From JABFWF01 sp035539135 (GTDB taxonomy: Bacteria > Pseudomonadota > Gammaproteobacteria > Xanthomonadales > Xanthomonadaceae), in NCBI GenBank assembly GCA_035539135.1, contig DATLJD010000010.1:1-64000 (forward strand): a stretch of DNA of 64,000 bases, read 5' to 3'. Positions 8,892 through 17,116 of this stretch are shown one piece after another. A program made the translations under genes and the position numbers. Each line of letters starts with the position of its first letter. Positions within the stretch are counted from its first letter, which is position 1. The notes beneath the pieces are model-generated. The model was not told where the DNA came from. It was given only the letters and a program-made list of their open reading frames with translations, and searched no databases.

Positions 8892-10253
8892 ATGCTGCTC
8901 GATCCGTCCCGCATTTCCGCCGCGAACCTGAAGGCGCGCACCGGCATCGACGCGAAGGAGTTCGCGCGCCGCCGCCGCCAGCTGATGCGCATGGCCGGCG
9001 ACGACGCGATCCTGGTGCTGCCGGCCGCGCCCGAGCGCATCCGCAGCCGCGACACCCACCATCCGTACCGGCAGGATTCCGACTTCTGGTACCTCACCGG
9101 TTTCGCCGAACCGGACGCGGTGCTGGTGCTGGTGCCCGGCCGCGCGCACGGCGAGGCGCTGCTGTTCTGCCGCGAGCGCGATCCCGAGCGCGAGGGTTGG
9201 GATGGCCCGCGCGCCGGCCCCGAGGGCGCGGTCGACGGCTACGGCATGGATGACGCCTATCCGATCGCCGACCTCGACGAGATCCTGCCCGGCCTGCTCG
9301 AGGGCCGCTCGCGTGTCTACTACCACTTCGGCCGCGACACCGAGTTCGACATCCAGCTGATCGGCTGGGTCAACCGGGTGCGCGCGCAGGTGCGACTCGG
9401 CGCGCAGCCGCCGCACGAATTCCTGGAGCTCGGCCACCTGCTGGACGAGTTGCGCCTGTTCAAGTCGCGCGACGAGCTCAGGCTGATGCAGCGGGCCGCC
9501 GACATCAGCGTTGCCGCGCACGAGGCGGCGATGCGCGCGGTGCGCGCCGGGATGCCCGAGTACGCGCTCCAGGCGGAAATCGAATACGTGTTCCGTGCGC
9601 ACGACGCGGTGCCGGCCTACGGCAGCATCGTCGGCGCCGGCGCCAACGCCTGCGTGCTGCACTACGTCGCCAACAACGCGGTCGTGCCGGACGGCGGTCT
9701 GGTGCTGGTGGATGCCGGCGCCGAATACCGCGGCTACGCCGCCGACATCACCCGCACCTTCCCGGCCAGCCGCCGCTTCACGAAGGAGCAGCGCGCGCTG
9801 CACGACCTGGTTGCGGCCGCGCAGGCGGCGGCGCTGGCGCAGGCGCGGCCGGGCGTGCCCTACGACGCCGGCCACCAGGCCGCGGTCGAGACCCTGACCG
9901 AAGGGCTGCTGCGTCTCGGCCTGCTCAAGGGCACGCTGGAAAAGAACATCGCCGAAGGCCACTACAAGCGCTTCTACCGGCACAAGACCGGGCACTGGCT
10001 CGGGCTGGACGTGCACGACGTCGGCGATTACCGGATCGACGGCGAGTCGCGGCTGCTGGAGCCCGGCATGGTGTTCACCATCGAGCCGGGCCTGTACGTC
10101 GCGCCGGACGAACGCTCGGTCGCGGCGAAGTGGCGCGGCATCGGCATCCGCATCGAGGACGACGTCGCGATCACCGCAGACGGGCACCGCGTGCTGACCG
10201 GCAAGCTCGCGCGCAGCGCGGACGAGATCGAAGCCCTCATGGCGGCGCGCTGA
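8892..10253 (+). CDS. pepP: Xaa-Pro aminopeptidase P
   Basis: 453 residues. Removes an N-terminal residue preceding proline; cytosolic dimetal (Mn) enzyme of the pita-bread fold. Seen: N-terminal aminopeptidase-P domain with DSDFWYLTGFAEPDAVL, then the catalytic domain with metal ligands in LVDAGAEYRGYAADITRTFP (two Asp), the His of GHWLGLDVHD, the Glu of FTIEPGLY and the Glu of GIRIEDD. GAGGG sits about 9 bases before the ATG. Follows the ygfB-like gene and ends 15 bases before the convergent purC. Confidence 0.96.
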   Translation: MLLDPSRISAANLKARTGIDAKEFARRRRQLMRMAGDDAILVLPAAPERIRSRDTHHPYRQDSDFWYLTGFAEPDAVLVLVPGRAHGEALLFCRERDPEREGWDGPRAGPEGAVDGYGMDDAYPIADLDEILPGLLEGRSRVYYHFGRDTEFDIQLIGWVNRVRAQVRLGAQPPHEFLELGHLLDELRLFKSRDELRLMQRAADISVAAHEAAMRAVRAGMPEYALQAEIEYVFRAHDAVPAYGSIVGAGANACVLHYVANNAVVPDGGLVLVDAGAEYRGYAADITRTFPASRRFTKEQRALHDLVAAAQAAALAQARPGVPYDAGHQAAVETLTEGLLRLGLLKGTLEKNIAEGHYKRFYRHKTGHWLGLDVHDVGDYRIDGESRLLEPGMVFTIEPGLYVAPDERSVAAKWRGIGIRIEDDVAITADGHRVLTGKLARSADEIEALMAAR

Positions 10254-10268
10254 GCGCCGCCCGCCCGC

Positions 10269-11198
10269 TCAGTCGACCGAAATCCCGGCCAGCCGCTGCA
10301 GCGATTCGGCGTACTTGGCGCGGGTGCGCGCGATGACCTCCGCCGGCAACGCCGGGCCGGGCGCGGTCTTGTCCCAGTCCAGCGTCTCCAGGTAGTCGCG
10401 CACGAACTGCTTGTCGTAGCTCGGCGGGCTGCTGCCGACCTCGTACTGGTCGGCCGGCCAGTAGCGCGAGGAATCCGGCGTGAGCATCTCGTCCATCACG
10501 TACAGCCGGCCGTCGGCGTCGGTGCCGAACTCGAACTTGGTGTCGGCCAGCAGGATCCCGCGCTGCGCCGCGTAGTCGCGCGCGAACGCGTACAGCCGCA
10601 GGGTCGCGTCGCGCACCTGTTCGGCGAGTTCGGCGCCGACGCTGCGCACCATCGTGTCGAAGTCGATGTTCTCGTCGTGGTCGCCGACGGCCGCCTTGGT
10701 GGACGGGGTGAAGATCGGCTGCGGCAGCTGCTCGGCCTGGCGCAGGCCGGGCGGCAGCGCGATCCCGCTGACCCGGCCGGTGCGCTGGTAGTCCTTCCAG
10801 CCGCTGCCGATCAGGTAGCCGCGCGCGATCGCCTCCACCGGCACAGGCTTGAGCTTGCGGGTGACCACGGCGCGCCTGTCGTACAGCGCGGCATCGACGC
10901 CCGCGGGCAGCACCCGCGCGACCTCGATGCCGGTGAGGTGGTTGGGCACGATGTGCGCGGTTTCGCCGAACCAGAAGTTGCTGATCTGGCACAGCATTTC
11001 GCCCTTGCCCGGGATCGGGTCGGGCAGCACGACGTCGAAGGCGCTCAGGCGGTCGGTGGCGACCATCAGCAGGCAGTCGCCGAAGCCCTGCGCGTCGGCC
11101 GGCAGCGAGGCGGCGGGCAGGTCGAAGACGTCGCGCACCTTGCCCCGGTGGCGCAGGGTCAGGCCGGGCAGGTCGGCGGCGGACAGGGTGGTGGCCAT
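10269..11198 (-). CDS. purC: phosphoribosylaminoimidazole-succinocarboxamide synthase
   Basis: 309 residues of the long PurC type (SAICAR synthetase), which joins CAIR and aspartate with ATP in purine synthesis. Seen: LRHRGKVRDVF at the N-terminus, ATDRLSAFDVVLPDPIPGKG, YLIGSGWKDYQRTG and the catalytic DTKFEFG and MDEMLTPDSSRYWP motifs. The start at 11198 gives a normal N-terminus. A TACACT -10 box is at 11231-11226 on the minus strand. Monocistronic, convergent with pepP. Confidence 0.97.
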   Translation of the reverse strand: MATTLSAADLPGLTLRHRGKVRDVFDLPAASLPADAQGFGDCLLMVATDRLSAFDVVLPDPIPGKGEMLCQISNFWFGETAHIVPNHLTGIEVARVLPAGVDAALYDRRAVVTRKLKPVPVEAIARGYLIGSGWKDYQRTGRVSGIALPPGLRQAEQLPQPIFTPSTKAAVGDHDENIDFDTMVRSVGAELAEQVRDATLRLYAFARDYAAQRGILLADTKFEFGTDADGRLYVMDEMLTPDSSRYWPADQYEVGSSPPSYDKQFVRDYLETLDWDKTAPGPALPAEVIARTRAKYAESLQRLAGISVD

Positions 11199-11259
11199 GC
11201 GATCCGGCGGGATGGCGGGCCGGCTAGTGTAGCGACGGCGCCGCCGCCATGCCGGCCTG

Positions 11260-11265
11260 TAGACT
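11260..11265 (+). promoter_or_regulatory. -10 box of the J-domain gene
   Basis: TAGACT ends 6 bases before the ATG at 11272, so the expected transcription start falls on or next to the A of the start codon. No Shine-Dalgarno fits, which suggests a leaderless message. Confidence 0.45.
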
Positions 11266-11271
11266 GGCGCG

Positions 11272-11610
11272 ATGAAGACGCCCTGGTACGGCAAGCTGCT
11301 CGGCCTGATCGCCGGCGCCCTGCTGATGCGCGCCAACCCCCTGTTCGGCGCGCTGGTCGGGCTGCTGATCGGGCACGCGCTGGACATGGGCTGGTTCCGC
11401 AGCCGGCGCGACGATCCCTACCGGGTGCTGGGCGTCGAGGAAGACGCGACCGATGCCGAGATCGAGCGCGCGTGGCGGCGGCTGGTGTCGCAGTACCACC
11501 CCGACCGCCTCGGCGGCGCCGCCGAGGACCTGCGCCGGCAGGCGGAGGAACGCACCCGCGAATTCAATCGCGCCTACGACCGCATCCAGGCGCTGCGCAA
11601 GCGGCGCTGA
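11272..11610 (+). CDS. membrane-anchored J-domain protein
   Basis: 112 residues. Residues 8-35 form a hydrophobic, glycine-rich membrane segment; 48-112 form a J domain with DPYRVLGVEEDAT, the essential HPD at 76-78 and the final helix. This is a truncated DjlA-like layout without the TerB-like middle. J domains stimulate DnaK ATPase; membrane anchoring would place this near the cytoplasmic membrane. It is followed 20 bases later by rpe. Confidence 0.88.
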   Translation: MKTPWYGKLLGLIAGALLMRANPLFGALVGLLIGHALDMGWFRSRRDDPYRVLGVEEDATDAEIERAWRRLVSQYHPDRLGGAAEDLRRQAEERTREFNRAYDRIQALRKRR

Positions 11611-11630
11611 CCCGTGCCAGGAAACACGCC

Positions 11631-12305
11631 ATGCAATCGCCCGTCATCGCCCCTTCCATCCTGTCCGCCGACTTCGCCCGCCTCGGCGAGGAAGTCGACC
11701 GGGTGCTCGCCGCCGGCGCGCACTGGGTCCACTTCGACGTGATGGACAACCACTACGTGCCCAACCTGACCATCGGCCCGATGGTCTGCCAGGCGCTGCG
11801 CAAGCACGGGGTCGCCGCGCCGATCGACGTGCACCTGATGGTCGAGCCGGTGGACGCGCTGGTGCCGGATTTCGCGAAGGCCGGCGCCTCGCTGATGAGC
11901 TTCCATCCCGAGGCCAGCCGCCACGTGCACCGCACGATCCAGCTGATCAAGGGCCACGGCTGCCAGGCGGGCCTGGTGCTCAACCCGGCGACGCCGGTGG
12001 ACGTGCTCGACTGGGTGCTGGAGGACCTCGACCTGGTGCTGGTGATGTCGGTCAACCCCGGCTTCGGCGGGCAGTCGTTCATCCCGTCCGCGCTGGACAA
12101 GCTGCGCGCGGTGCGCGAGCGGATCGACCGCAGCGGGAAGCCGATCCGGCTGGAGATCGACGGTGGGGTCAAGCCCGACAACATCGGCGAGATCGCGCGC
12201 GCCGGCGCGGACACCTTCGTTGCCGGCAGCGCGATCTTCGGCCATCCGGACTACGCGCGGGTCATCGCCGACATGCAGACGGCGGTGGCCGCCGCGCGCG
12301 GCTGA
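11631..12305 (+). CDS. rpe: ribulose-phosphate 3-epimerase
   Basis: 224 residues, TIM barrel, converts ribulose-5-P and xylulose-5-P. Seen: APSILSADFARLG, the metal-binding HFDVMDNHYVPN and VHLMVEP, MSVNPGFGGQSF, and EIDGGVKPDN with the catalytic Asp. A GGAA ribosome-binding site lies 7 bases before the ATG. Probably co-transcribed with the J-domain gene. The order rpe then trp is common in xanthomonads and pseudomonads. Confidence 0.97.
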   Translation: MQSPVIAPSILSADFARLGEEVDRVLAAGAHWVHFDVMDNHYVPNLTIGPMVCQALRKHGVAAPIDVHLMVEPVDALVPDFAKAGASLMSFHPEASRHVHRTIQLIKGHGCQAGLVLNPATPVDVLDWVLEDLDLVLVMSVNPGFGGQSFIPSALDKLRAVRERIDRSGKPIRLEIDGGVKPDNIGEIARAGADTFVAGSAIFGHPDYARVIADMQTAVAAARG

Positions 12306-12332
12306 ACGCGCGCGCGGCATACGCCGGGCAAG

Positions 12333-12417
12333 AAAAAAGCGACCGATGAAGGGCGCATCGGCCGCCCGGAGAGAGGGGTGGAGGCAATCCCGCCTCCGTC
12401 TTTCGTCCTTGCGATGG
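12333..12417 (-). ncRNA. candidate minus-strand small RNA between rpe and trpE
   Basis: On the minus strand a strong intrinsic terminator is visible: GGCCGATG (plus 12363-12356) pairs with CATCGGTC (12348-12341), then GC and six Ts. No gene on that strand ends here. Just upstream are a 6-bp hairpin GGAGGC/GCCTCC (12397-12380) and a C-rich single-stranded stretch (ACCCCTCTCTCC), features common in base-pairing sRNAs. A weak -10-like GAGAAT lies at 12429-12424. Existence and 5' end are inferred. Nothing else is seen in 12306-12483. Confidence 0.4.
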
Positions 12418-12459
12418 CTGCCCATTCTCCGCGGCGGCGATGACGGCGGCGTGACGTAG

Positions 12460-12489
12460 CTGTACAGGCTCCGGCGGCCCCGCTAGAGT
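12460..12489 (+). promoter_or_regulatory. putative trp operon promoter
   Basis: A TGTACA -35-like hexamer, a 17-base spacer (GGCTCCGGCGGCCCCGC) and a TAGAGT -10 at 12484-12489. The predicted transcription start is at or next to 12497, the A of the leader-peptide ATG. Confidence 0.5.
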
Positions 12490-12496
12490 GGCCGCC

Positions 12497-12655
12497 ATGC
12501 CGATCCGGGCCTTCCCGCACTCCTTCCGCACCGCGCGCTGCTGGCGATGGTGGCCCCTTGCCGCCGCCATGCCCGCCACCCCGCCGAAGGACGCCGCGCC
12601 CGATGTCGCCCGCCACGCCCAGCCCCGAACAGTTCCAGCGCTACGCCGCTGACGG
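12497..12655 (+). CDS. putative trp leader peptide
   Basis: An ORF starting ATG at 12497 encodes MPIRAFPHSFRTARCWRWWP and runs on into trpE in another frame, about 52 codons. Codons 16, 18 and 19 are Trp (TGG at 12542, 12548, 12551), an extreme cluster for a trp leader. No Shine-Dalgarno precedes it and it would be leaderless. The Trp codons form one arm of a hairpin (12547-12554 with 12563-12570). No poly-T terminator follows, so classical termination attenuation is not evident; a translational mechanism is possible. Function is inferred. Confidence 0.45.
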
Positions 12656-14096
12656 CCATACCCTGATCCCGGTCGTGCGCGAGGTCCTGTCCGACCTCGA
12701 CACCCCGCTGTCGGTCTACCTCAAGCTCGCCGACGGCCCGCACACCTACCTGTTCGAGTCGGTGCAGGGCGGCGAACGCTTCGCCCGCTACTCGATCATC
12801 GGCCTGCCGGCGCGTCGGGTGTACGCCTTCGCCGGCCACACCCTGTACGTCACCGAGCACGGCGACCTGGTCGAGGCGCGCGCGGTGGACGATCCGTTCG
12901 CCGAGGTCGAGCGCCTGCGCGCCGCGCACAGGGTGCCCAGGCTGGACGGGCTGCCGGGCTTCACCGGCGGGCTGGTCGGCTGGTTCGGCTTCGAATGCGT
13001 GCGCTACATCGAGCCGCGGTTGCGCGAGGGCGCCGCCGGAGCCCGCGACGAGCTCGGCACGCCCGACATCCTGCTGATGCTCAGCGACGAGCTGGCGGTG
13101 TTCGACAACCTCAAGGGCCGGCTGTACCTGATCGTGCACGCCGACCCGCGCGACCCGCAGGCGCTGGCGCGCGCCAACCGCCGGCTGGACGCGCTGGCCC
13201 ACCGCCTGCGCCACGGCGGCGCCGGCTATCCGGAAACGCTGGCGCCGGCGGCGCTGGACGAAGCGCATTTCGTCTCCGGCTTCAGCCGCGAGGACTTCAT
13301 CGCCGCGGTCGAGCGCTGCAAGGACTACATCCGCGCCGGCGACATCTTCCAGGTGGTGCTGTCGCAGCGGCTGACCGTGCCGTTCCAGGCGCGGCCGGTG
13401 GACGTCTACCGTGCCCTGCGCGCGCTCAATCCGTCGCCGTACATGTACTTCCTCGACGTCGGCGGTACCCAGGTCGTCGGCGCCTCGCCGGAGATCCTGG
13501 TCCGGCTGCAGGACGGCGAGGTCACCGTGCGCCCGATCGCCGGCACCCGCCCGCGCGGACGCACGCCGGAGGAGGACGCCGCGCTCGAGGCCGAGTTGCT
13601 CGCCGACCCGAAGGAGCGCGCCGAGCACCTGATGCTGATGGACCTCGGCCGCAACGACGTCGGCCGCGTCAGCGAAGCGGGCAGCGTCGCGGTCGGCGAG
13701 CGTTTCGTGATCGAGCGCTACAGCCACGTCATGCACATCGTCAGCGAAGTCACCGGCCGGCTGAAGGCCGGCATGAGCTACGCCGACGTGCTGCGCGCGA
13801 CCTTTCCCGCCGGCACCGTCAGCGGCGCGCCCAAGATCCGCGCGCTGGAGATCATCCGCGACCTGGAGCCGGTCAAGCGCAACGTCTATGCGGGCGCGAT
13901 CGGCTACATCGGCTGGCACGGCGACGCCGACACCGCGATCGCGATCCGCACCGCCGTCATCCAGGACGGCAAGCTGCACGTCCAGGCCGGCGCCGGCATC
14001 GTCCACGACTCGGACCCGGCGAAGGAGTGGGAGGAGACGATGAACAAGGGCCGCGCGCTGTTCCGCGCCGTCGCCGAAGCGGCGCGCGGTTTGTGA
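12603..14096 (+). CDS. trpE: anthranilate synthase component I
   Basis: 497 residues. Makes anthranilate from chorismate with ammonia supplied by TrpG; first step of tryptophan synthesis. Seen: the feedback-site region YLFESVQGGERFARYSIIG, then PIAGTRPRGRTPEED, LMLMDLGRNDVGRVS, the SHVMHIVSEVTG segment, GTVSGAPKIRALEII and GYIGWHGDADTAIAIRT of the chorismate-binding domain. AAGGA is 11 bases before the ATG. trpG follows after 7 bases. Regulation by the preceding Trp-rich leader is plausible but unproven. Confidence 0.97.
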   Translation: MSPATPSPEQFQRYAADGHTLIPVVREVLSDLDTPLSVYLKLADGPHTYLFESVQGGERFARYSIIGLPARRVYAFAGHTLYVTEHGDLVEARAVDDPFAEVERLRAAHRVPRLDGLPGFTGGLVGWFGFECVRYIEPRLREGAAGARDELGTPDILLMLSDELAVFDNLKGRLYLIVHADPRDPQALARANRRLDALAHRLRHGGAGYPETLAPAALDEAHFVSGFSREDFIAAVERCKDYIRAGDIFQVVLSQRLTVPFQARPVDVYRALRALNPSPYMYFLDVGGTQVVGASPEILVRLQDGEVTVRPIAGTRPRGRTPEEDAALEAELLADPKERAEHLMLMDLGRNDVGRVSEAGSVAVGERFVIERYSHVMHIVSEVTGRLKAGMSYADVLRATFPAGTVSGAPKIRALEIIRDLEPVKRNVYAGAIGYIGWHGDADTAIAIRTAVIQDGKLHVQAGAGIVHDSDPAKEWEETMNKGRALFRAVAEAARGL

Positions 14097-14103
14097 GGTC
14101 GCC

Positions 14104-14688
14104 ATGCTGCTGATGCTCGACAACTACGACAGCTTCACCTGGAACCTCGTGCAGTACCTGCAGGCGCTGGGCGCCGAGGTGCGGGTGGAGCGCAACGACG
14201 CGCTCACCGTGGAGGACATCGAGTGGCTGGCGCCGGAGCGGATCGTGATCTCGCCGGGACCGTGCACGCCGAACGAGGCGGGCGTCTCGCTGGAGGTGGT
14301 GCGCCGGCTCGGCGCGCGCATCCCGATCCTCGGCGTGTGCCTGGGCCACCAGGCGATCGGCCAGGCCTACGGCGGCGACGTGGTCCGGGCGAAGTCGATC
14401 ATGCACGGCAAGACCTCGCGCATCCGCCACGAGGGCGCGGGCGTGTTCGCCGGCCTGCCGGACGCCTTCGAGGCGACCCGCTACCACTCGCTGGTGGTCG
14501 CGCGCGAAACCCTGCCGGACTGCCTCGAGGTCACCGCCTGGACCGACCACGCCGACGGATCCTTCGAGGAGATCATGGGCCTGCGCCACCGCGAGCACCC
14601 GGTCGAGGGCGTGCAGTTCCATCCCGAGTCCATCCTGACCGAGCATGGCCACGCGCTGCTCGCGAACTTCCTCGGCCGTGCGACCTGA
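14104..14688 (+). CDS. trpG: anthranilate synthase component II (glutamine amidotransferase)
   Basis: 194 residues of the class I amidotransferase fold, delivering ammonia to TrpE. Catalytic triad visible: Cys79 in GVCLGHQ, His173 and Glu175 in VQFHPES. N-terminal LMLDNYDSFTWNLVQYL is typical. The same family includes PabA and some bacteria use one protein for both; position after trpE favours TrpG. Overlaps the start of the next small membrane-protein gene. Confidence 0.95.
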   Translation: MLLMLDNYDSFTWNLVQYLQALGAEVRVERNDALTVEDIEWLAPERIVISPGPCTPNEAGVSLEVVRRLGARIPILGVCLGHQAIGQAYGGDVVRAKSIMHGKTSRIRHEGAGVFAGLPDAFEATRYHSLVVARETLPDCLEVTAWTDHADGSFEEIMGLRHREHPVEGVQFHPESILTEHGHALLANFLGRAT

Positions 14689-14932
14689 CGCGACCCGCCG
14701 GCAGCGCAGGCGCCTGTGGCTGGTGTTCCTGCTGCTCGAGTTCCTGCTGTTCAGCGGCCCGTTCGTGCTGCCGATGCTGCACATCGCCTGGTGCGAGCGG
14801 CACGGCCTGCCGGCGCCGGCGCGGTTCCCGTATGTCGCCTGGATGCTCGGCGCGGGCATCGCGCTGCTGGCGGCGATCGTCATCCTCGATCTCTTGCGGC
14901 GCCTGCGCCGCCCCCTCGGCCGGAGGCCATGA
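14678..14932 (+). CDS. small hypothetical membrane protein in the trp operon
   Basis: 84 residues from a GTG at 14678 that lies inside the end of trpG (11-base overlap). Basic N-terminus (ATRRQRRR), two hydrophobic segments (~15-36 and ~53-72) and an Arg-rich tail, so probably a two-helix inner-membrane protein with both ends in the cytoplasm. Its stop codon overlaps the trpD ATGATG. I recognise no function; conservation as a spacer gene in the trp operon should be checked. Confidence 0.6.
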   Translation: MRPDATRRQRRRLWLVFLLLEFLLFSGPFVLPMLHIAWCERHGLPAPARFPYVAWMLGAGIALLAAIVILDLLRRLRRPLGRRP

Positions 14933-15972
14933 TGCCCATCACCCCGCAGGAAGCCCTGCAACGCACCATCGAGCACCGCGAGATCTTCCACGACGAGATG
15001 GTCGACCTGATGCGCCAGGTCATGCGCGGCGAGGTCTCGCCGGCGATGACCGCGGCGATCCTCACCGGGTTGCGGGTCAAGAAGGAGACGGTCGGCGAGA
15101 TCGCCGGCGCGGCGTCGGTGCTGCGCGAGTTCGCGCGCAAGGTCGAGGTCGCCGACCGCGGCCACCTGCTCGACATCGTCGGTACCGGCGGCGACGGCGC
15201 GCACACCTTCAACATCTCCACCGCGTCGATGTTCGTCGCCGCCGCGGCCGGCGCGCGGGTGGCCAAGCACGGCAACCGCAGCGTGTCCTCGAAGTCCGGC
15301 AGCGCCGACGTGCTGGAGGCGCTGGGCGCGCGCATCGACCTGCAGCCGGAGCAGGTCGCCGCCTGCATCGCCCGCACCGGGATCGGCTTCATGTTTGCCC
15401 CGGTCCACCATCCCGCGATGAAAGTGGTCGCGCCGGTGCGCGCCGAGATGGGCGTGCGCACCCTGTTCAACATCCTGGGGCCCCTGACCAACCCGGCCGG
15501 CGCGCCGAACGTGCTGATGGGCGTGTTCCATCCCGACCTCGTCGGCATCCAGGTGCGCGTCCTGCAGGAGCTCGGCGCCGAGCGCGCGCTGGTGGTGTGG
15601 GGGCGCGACGGCATGGACGAACTGTCGCTCGGCGCGGCGAGCCTGGTCGGCGAGCTGCGCGACGGCGTGGTGCGCGAGTACGAGGTGCACCCGGAGGATT
15701 TCGGCATCGCGATGGCCGCCAGCCGCAACCTGCGCGTGGCCGACGCGCTGGAATCGAAGGCGCTGGTGCTGCAGGCACTGGACGACCGCCCCGGGCTGCC
15801 GCGCGAGATCGTCGCGTTCAACGCGGGCGCGGCCTTGTACGCGGCGGGCGTCGCCGGCAGCATCGCCGACGGGATCGCGCGGGCGCGCGATGCGCTGGCC
15901 TCGGGCGCGGCGCGCGCGCGCATGGAACAGTTCGTCGCCACCACCAGGGAACTCGCGGGAGCAGGGGCATGA
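14932..15972 (+). CDS. trpD: anthranilate phosphoribosyltransferase
   Basis: 346 residues. Transfers phosphoribosyl from PRPP to anthranilate. Seen: the PRPP loop IVGTGGDGAHTFNIST, AKHGNRSVSSKSGSADVLEALG, and the FNILGPLTNPAGAPN motif. Two adjacent ATGs exist (14929, 14932); the second is taken because GGAGG at 14922-14926 is 5 bases away. The first would form an ATGA overlap with the membrane-protein stop. The stop overlaps the next gene. Confidence 0.96.
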   Translation: MPITPQEALQRTIEHREIFHDEMVDLMRQVMRGEVSPAMTAAILTGLRVKKETVGEIAGAASVLREFARKVEVADRGHLLDIVGTGGDGAHTFNISTASMFVAAAAGARVAKHGNRSVSSKSGSADVLEALGARIDLQPEQVAACIARTGIGFMFAPVHHPAMKVVAPVRAEMGVRTLFNILGPLTNPAGAPNVLMGVFHPDLVGIQVRVLQELGAERALVVWGRDGMDELSLGAASLVGELRDGVVREYEVHPEDFGIAMAASRNLRVADALESKALVLQALDDRPGLPREIVAFNAGAALYAAGVAGSIADGIARARDALASGAARARMEQFVATTRELAGAGA

Positions 15973-16316
15973 GTGGAACCGGGTTCGCGGGACTGCCGCA
16001 GCCACCGTATTACGCGGTGATCTTCAGTTCGCGCCGCCGCGGCGGCGAGGGTGACGGCTACGCGGAGACCGCGGCACGGATGTTCGAACTGGTATCCGGC
16101 CAGCCGGGCTTCCTCGGCGCGGAGTCGGCGCGCGACGCCGAGGGCTTCGGCATCACCGTCGCCTACTTCGAGGACGAGGCGGCGATCCGCGCCTGGCGCG
16201 CGCAGGCCGAGCACGCGGCGGCGCGCGAACGCGGACGCGCCGAGTGGTATTCGCGCTACGAGATCCGGGTGGCGAAGGTCGAGCGCGCCTACGGCTGGGA
16301 GCGCGCCGCGCCATGA
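15969..16316 (+). CDS. antibiotic-biosynthesis-monooxygenase-like (ABM) protein
   Basis: 115 residues resembling the dimeric ferredoxin-like ABM fold: YAVIFSSRR strand, FELVSGQPGFLGAESARD, and AAIRAWRAQAEHAAARERGRAEWYSRYEIRVAKVERAYGW. Members are often small oxygenases or heme- or flavin-related proteins, and function cannot be told from sequence. Lies between trpD and trpC with ATGA overlaps at both ends, so it is co-translated with tryptophan genes. Confidence 0.75.
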   Translation: MSGTGFAGLPQPPYYAVIFSSRRRGGEGDGYAETAARMFELVSGQPGFLGAESARDAEGFGITVAYFEDEAAIRAWRAQAEHAAARERGRAEWYSRYEIRVAKVERAYGWERAAP

Positions 16317-17116
16317 GCGACGTCCTGCAGCGCATCCTCGCGCGCAAGCGGGAGGAAGTCGCCGAACGCCGCGTGGGCACGCCGGACGCGGAGATGGCGG
16401 CGCGCGCGGTGGCCGCGCCGCCGGCGCGCGGCTTCGCCCGGGCGCTGGCGGCGCAGGTGGCCGCCGGCCGCCCCGCGGTGATCGCGGAGATCAAGAAGGC
16501 CAGCCCGTCGAAGGGCGTGATCCGCGCCGACTTCGATCCGGCGGCGATCGCGCGCGGCTATGCGGCCGCGGGCGCGGCCTGCCTGTCGGTGCTGACCGAT
16601 ATGGACTTTTTCCAAGGCGCCGACGCCTTCCTGCAGCAGGCGCGCGCCGCCTGCGCGCTGCCGGTGCTGCGCAAGGACTTCGTGGTCGACGCGTATCAGG
16701 TGCACGAGGCGCGCGCGCTGGGCGCCGACTGCGTGTTGCTGATCGTCGCCGCACTGGACGACGCGCGCATGCGCGACTTCGCCGCGCTGGCGCTGGCGCT
16801 GGGCATGGACGTGCTGGTGGAAGCGCACGACGACGACGAGCTGGAACGCGCGCTGGCGATCCCGGATCGCGACGGGCGGGTCCTGCCCGGCGTCAACAAC
16901 CGCGACCTGCGCACTTTCCAGGTGTCGCTCGAGACGACCCTGGCGCTCAGGGAGCGGGTGCCGGCGGGCCGTCGGCTGGTGAGCGAAAGCGGCATCCTCG
17001 CGCCGTCCGACGTGGCGCGCCTGCGCGCGGCGGGCGTGGACGCGTTCCTGGTCGGCGAGGCCTTCATGCGCGAGTCCGACCCGGGCGCCGCCCTGCAGCG
17101 GTTGTTTTTCGCATGA
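16313..17116 (+). CDS. trpC: indole-3-glycerol-phosphate synthase
   Basis: 267 residues, single-function TIM barrel that closes the indole ring. Seen: VIAEIKKASPSKGVIR (catalytic Lys), CLSVLTDMDFFQG, VLRKDFVVDAYQVHEARALGAD, VLPGVNNRDLRTFQVSLE and LVSESGI. No fused TrpF domain, and trpF, trpB and trpA are not in the window. ATGA overlaps on both sides. Confidence 0.97.
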   Translation: MSDVLQRILARKREEVAERRVGTPDAEMAARAVAAPPARGFARALAAQVAAGRPAVIAEIKKASPSKGVIRADFDPAAIARGYAAAGAACLSVLTDMDFFQGADAFLQQARAACALPVLRKDFVVDAYQVHEARALGADCVLLIVAALDDARMRDFAALALALGMDVLVEAHDDDELERALAIPDRDGRVLPGVNNRDLRTFQVSLETTLALRERVPAGRRLVSESGILAPSDVARLRAAGVDAFLVGEAFMRESDPGAALQRLFFA

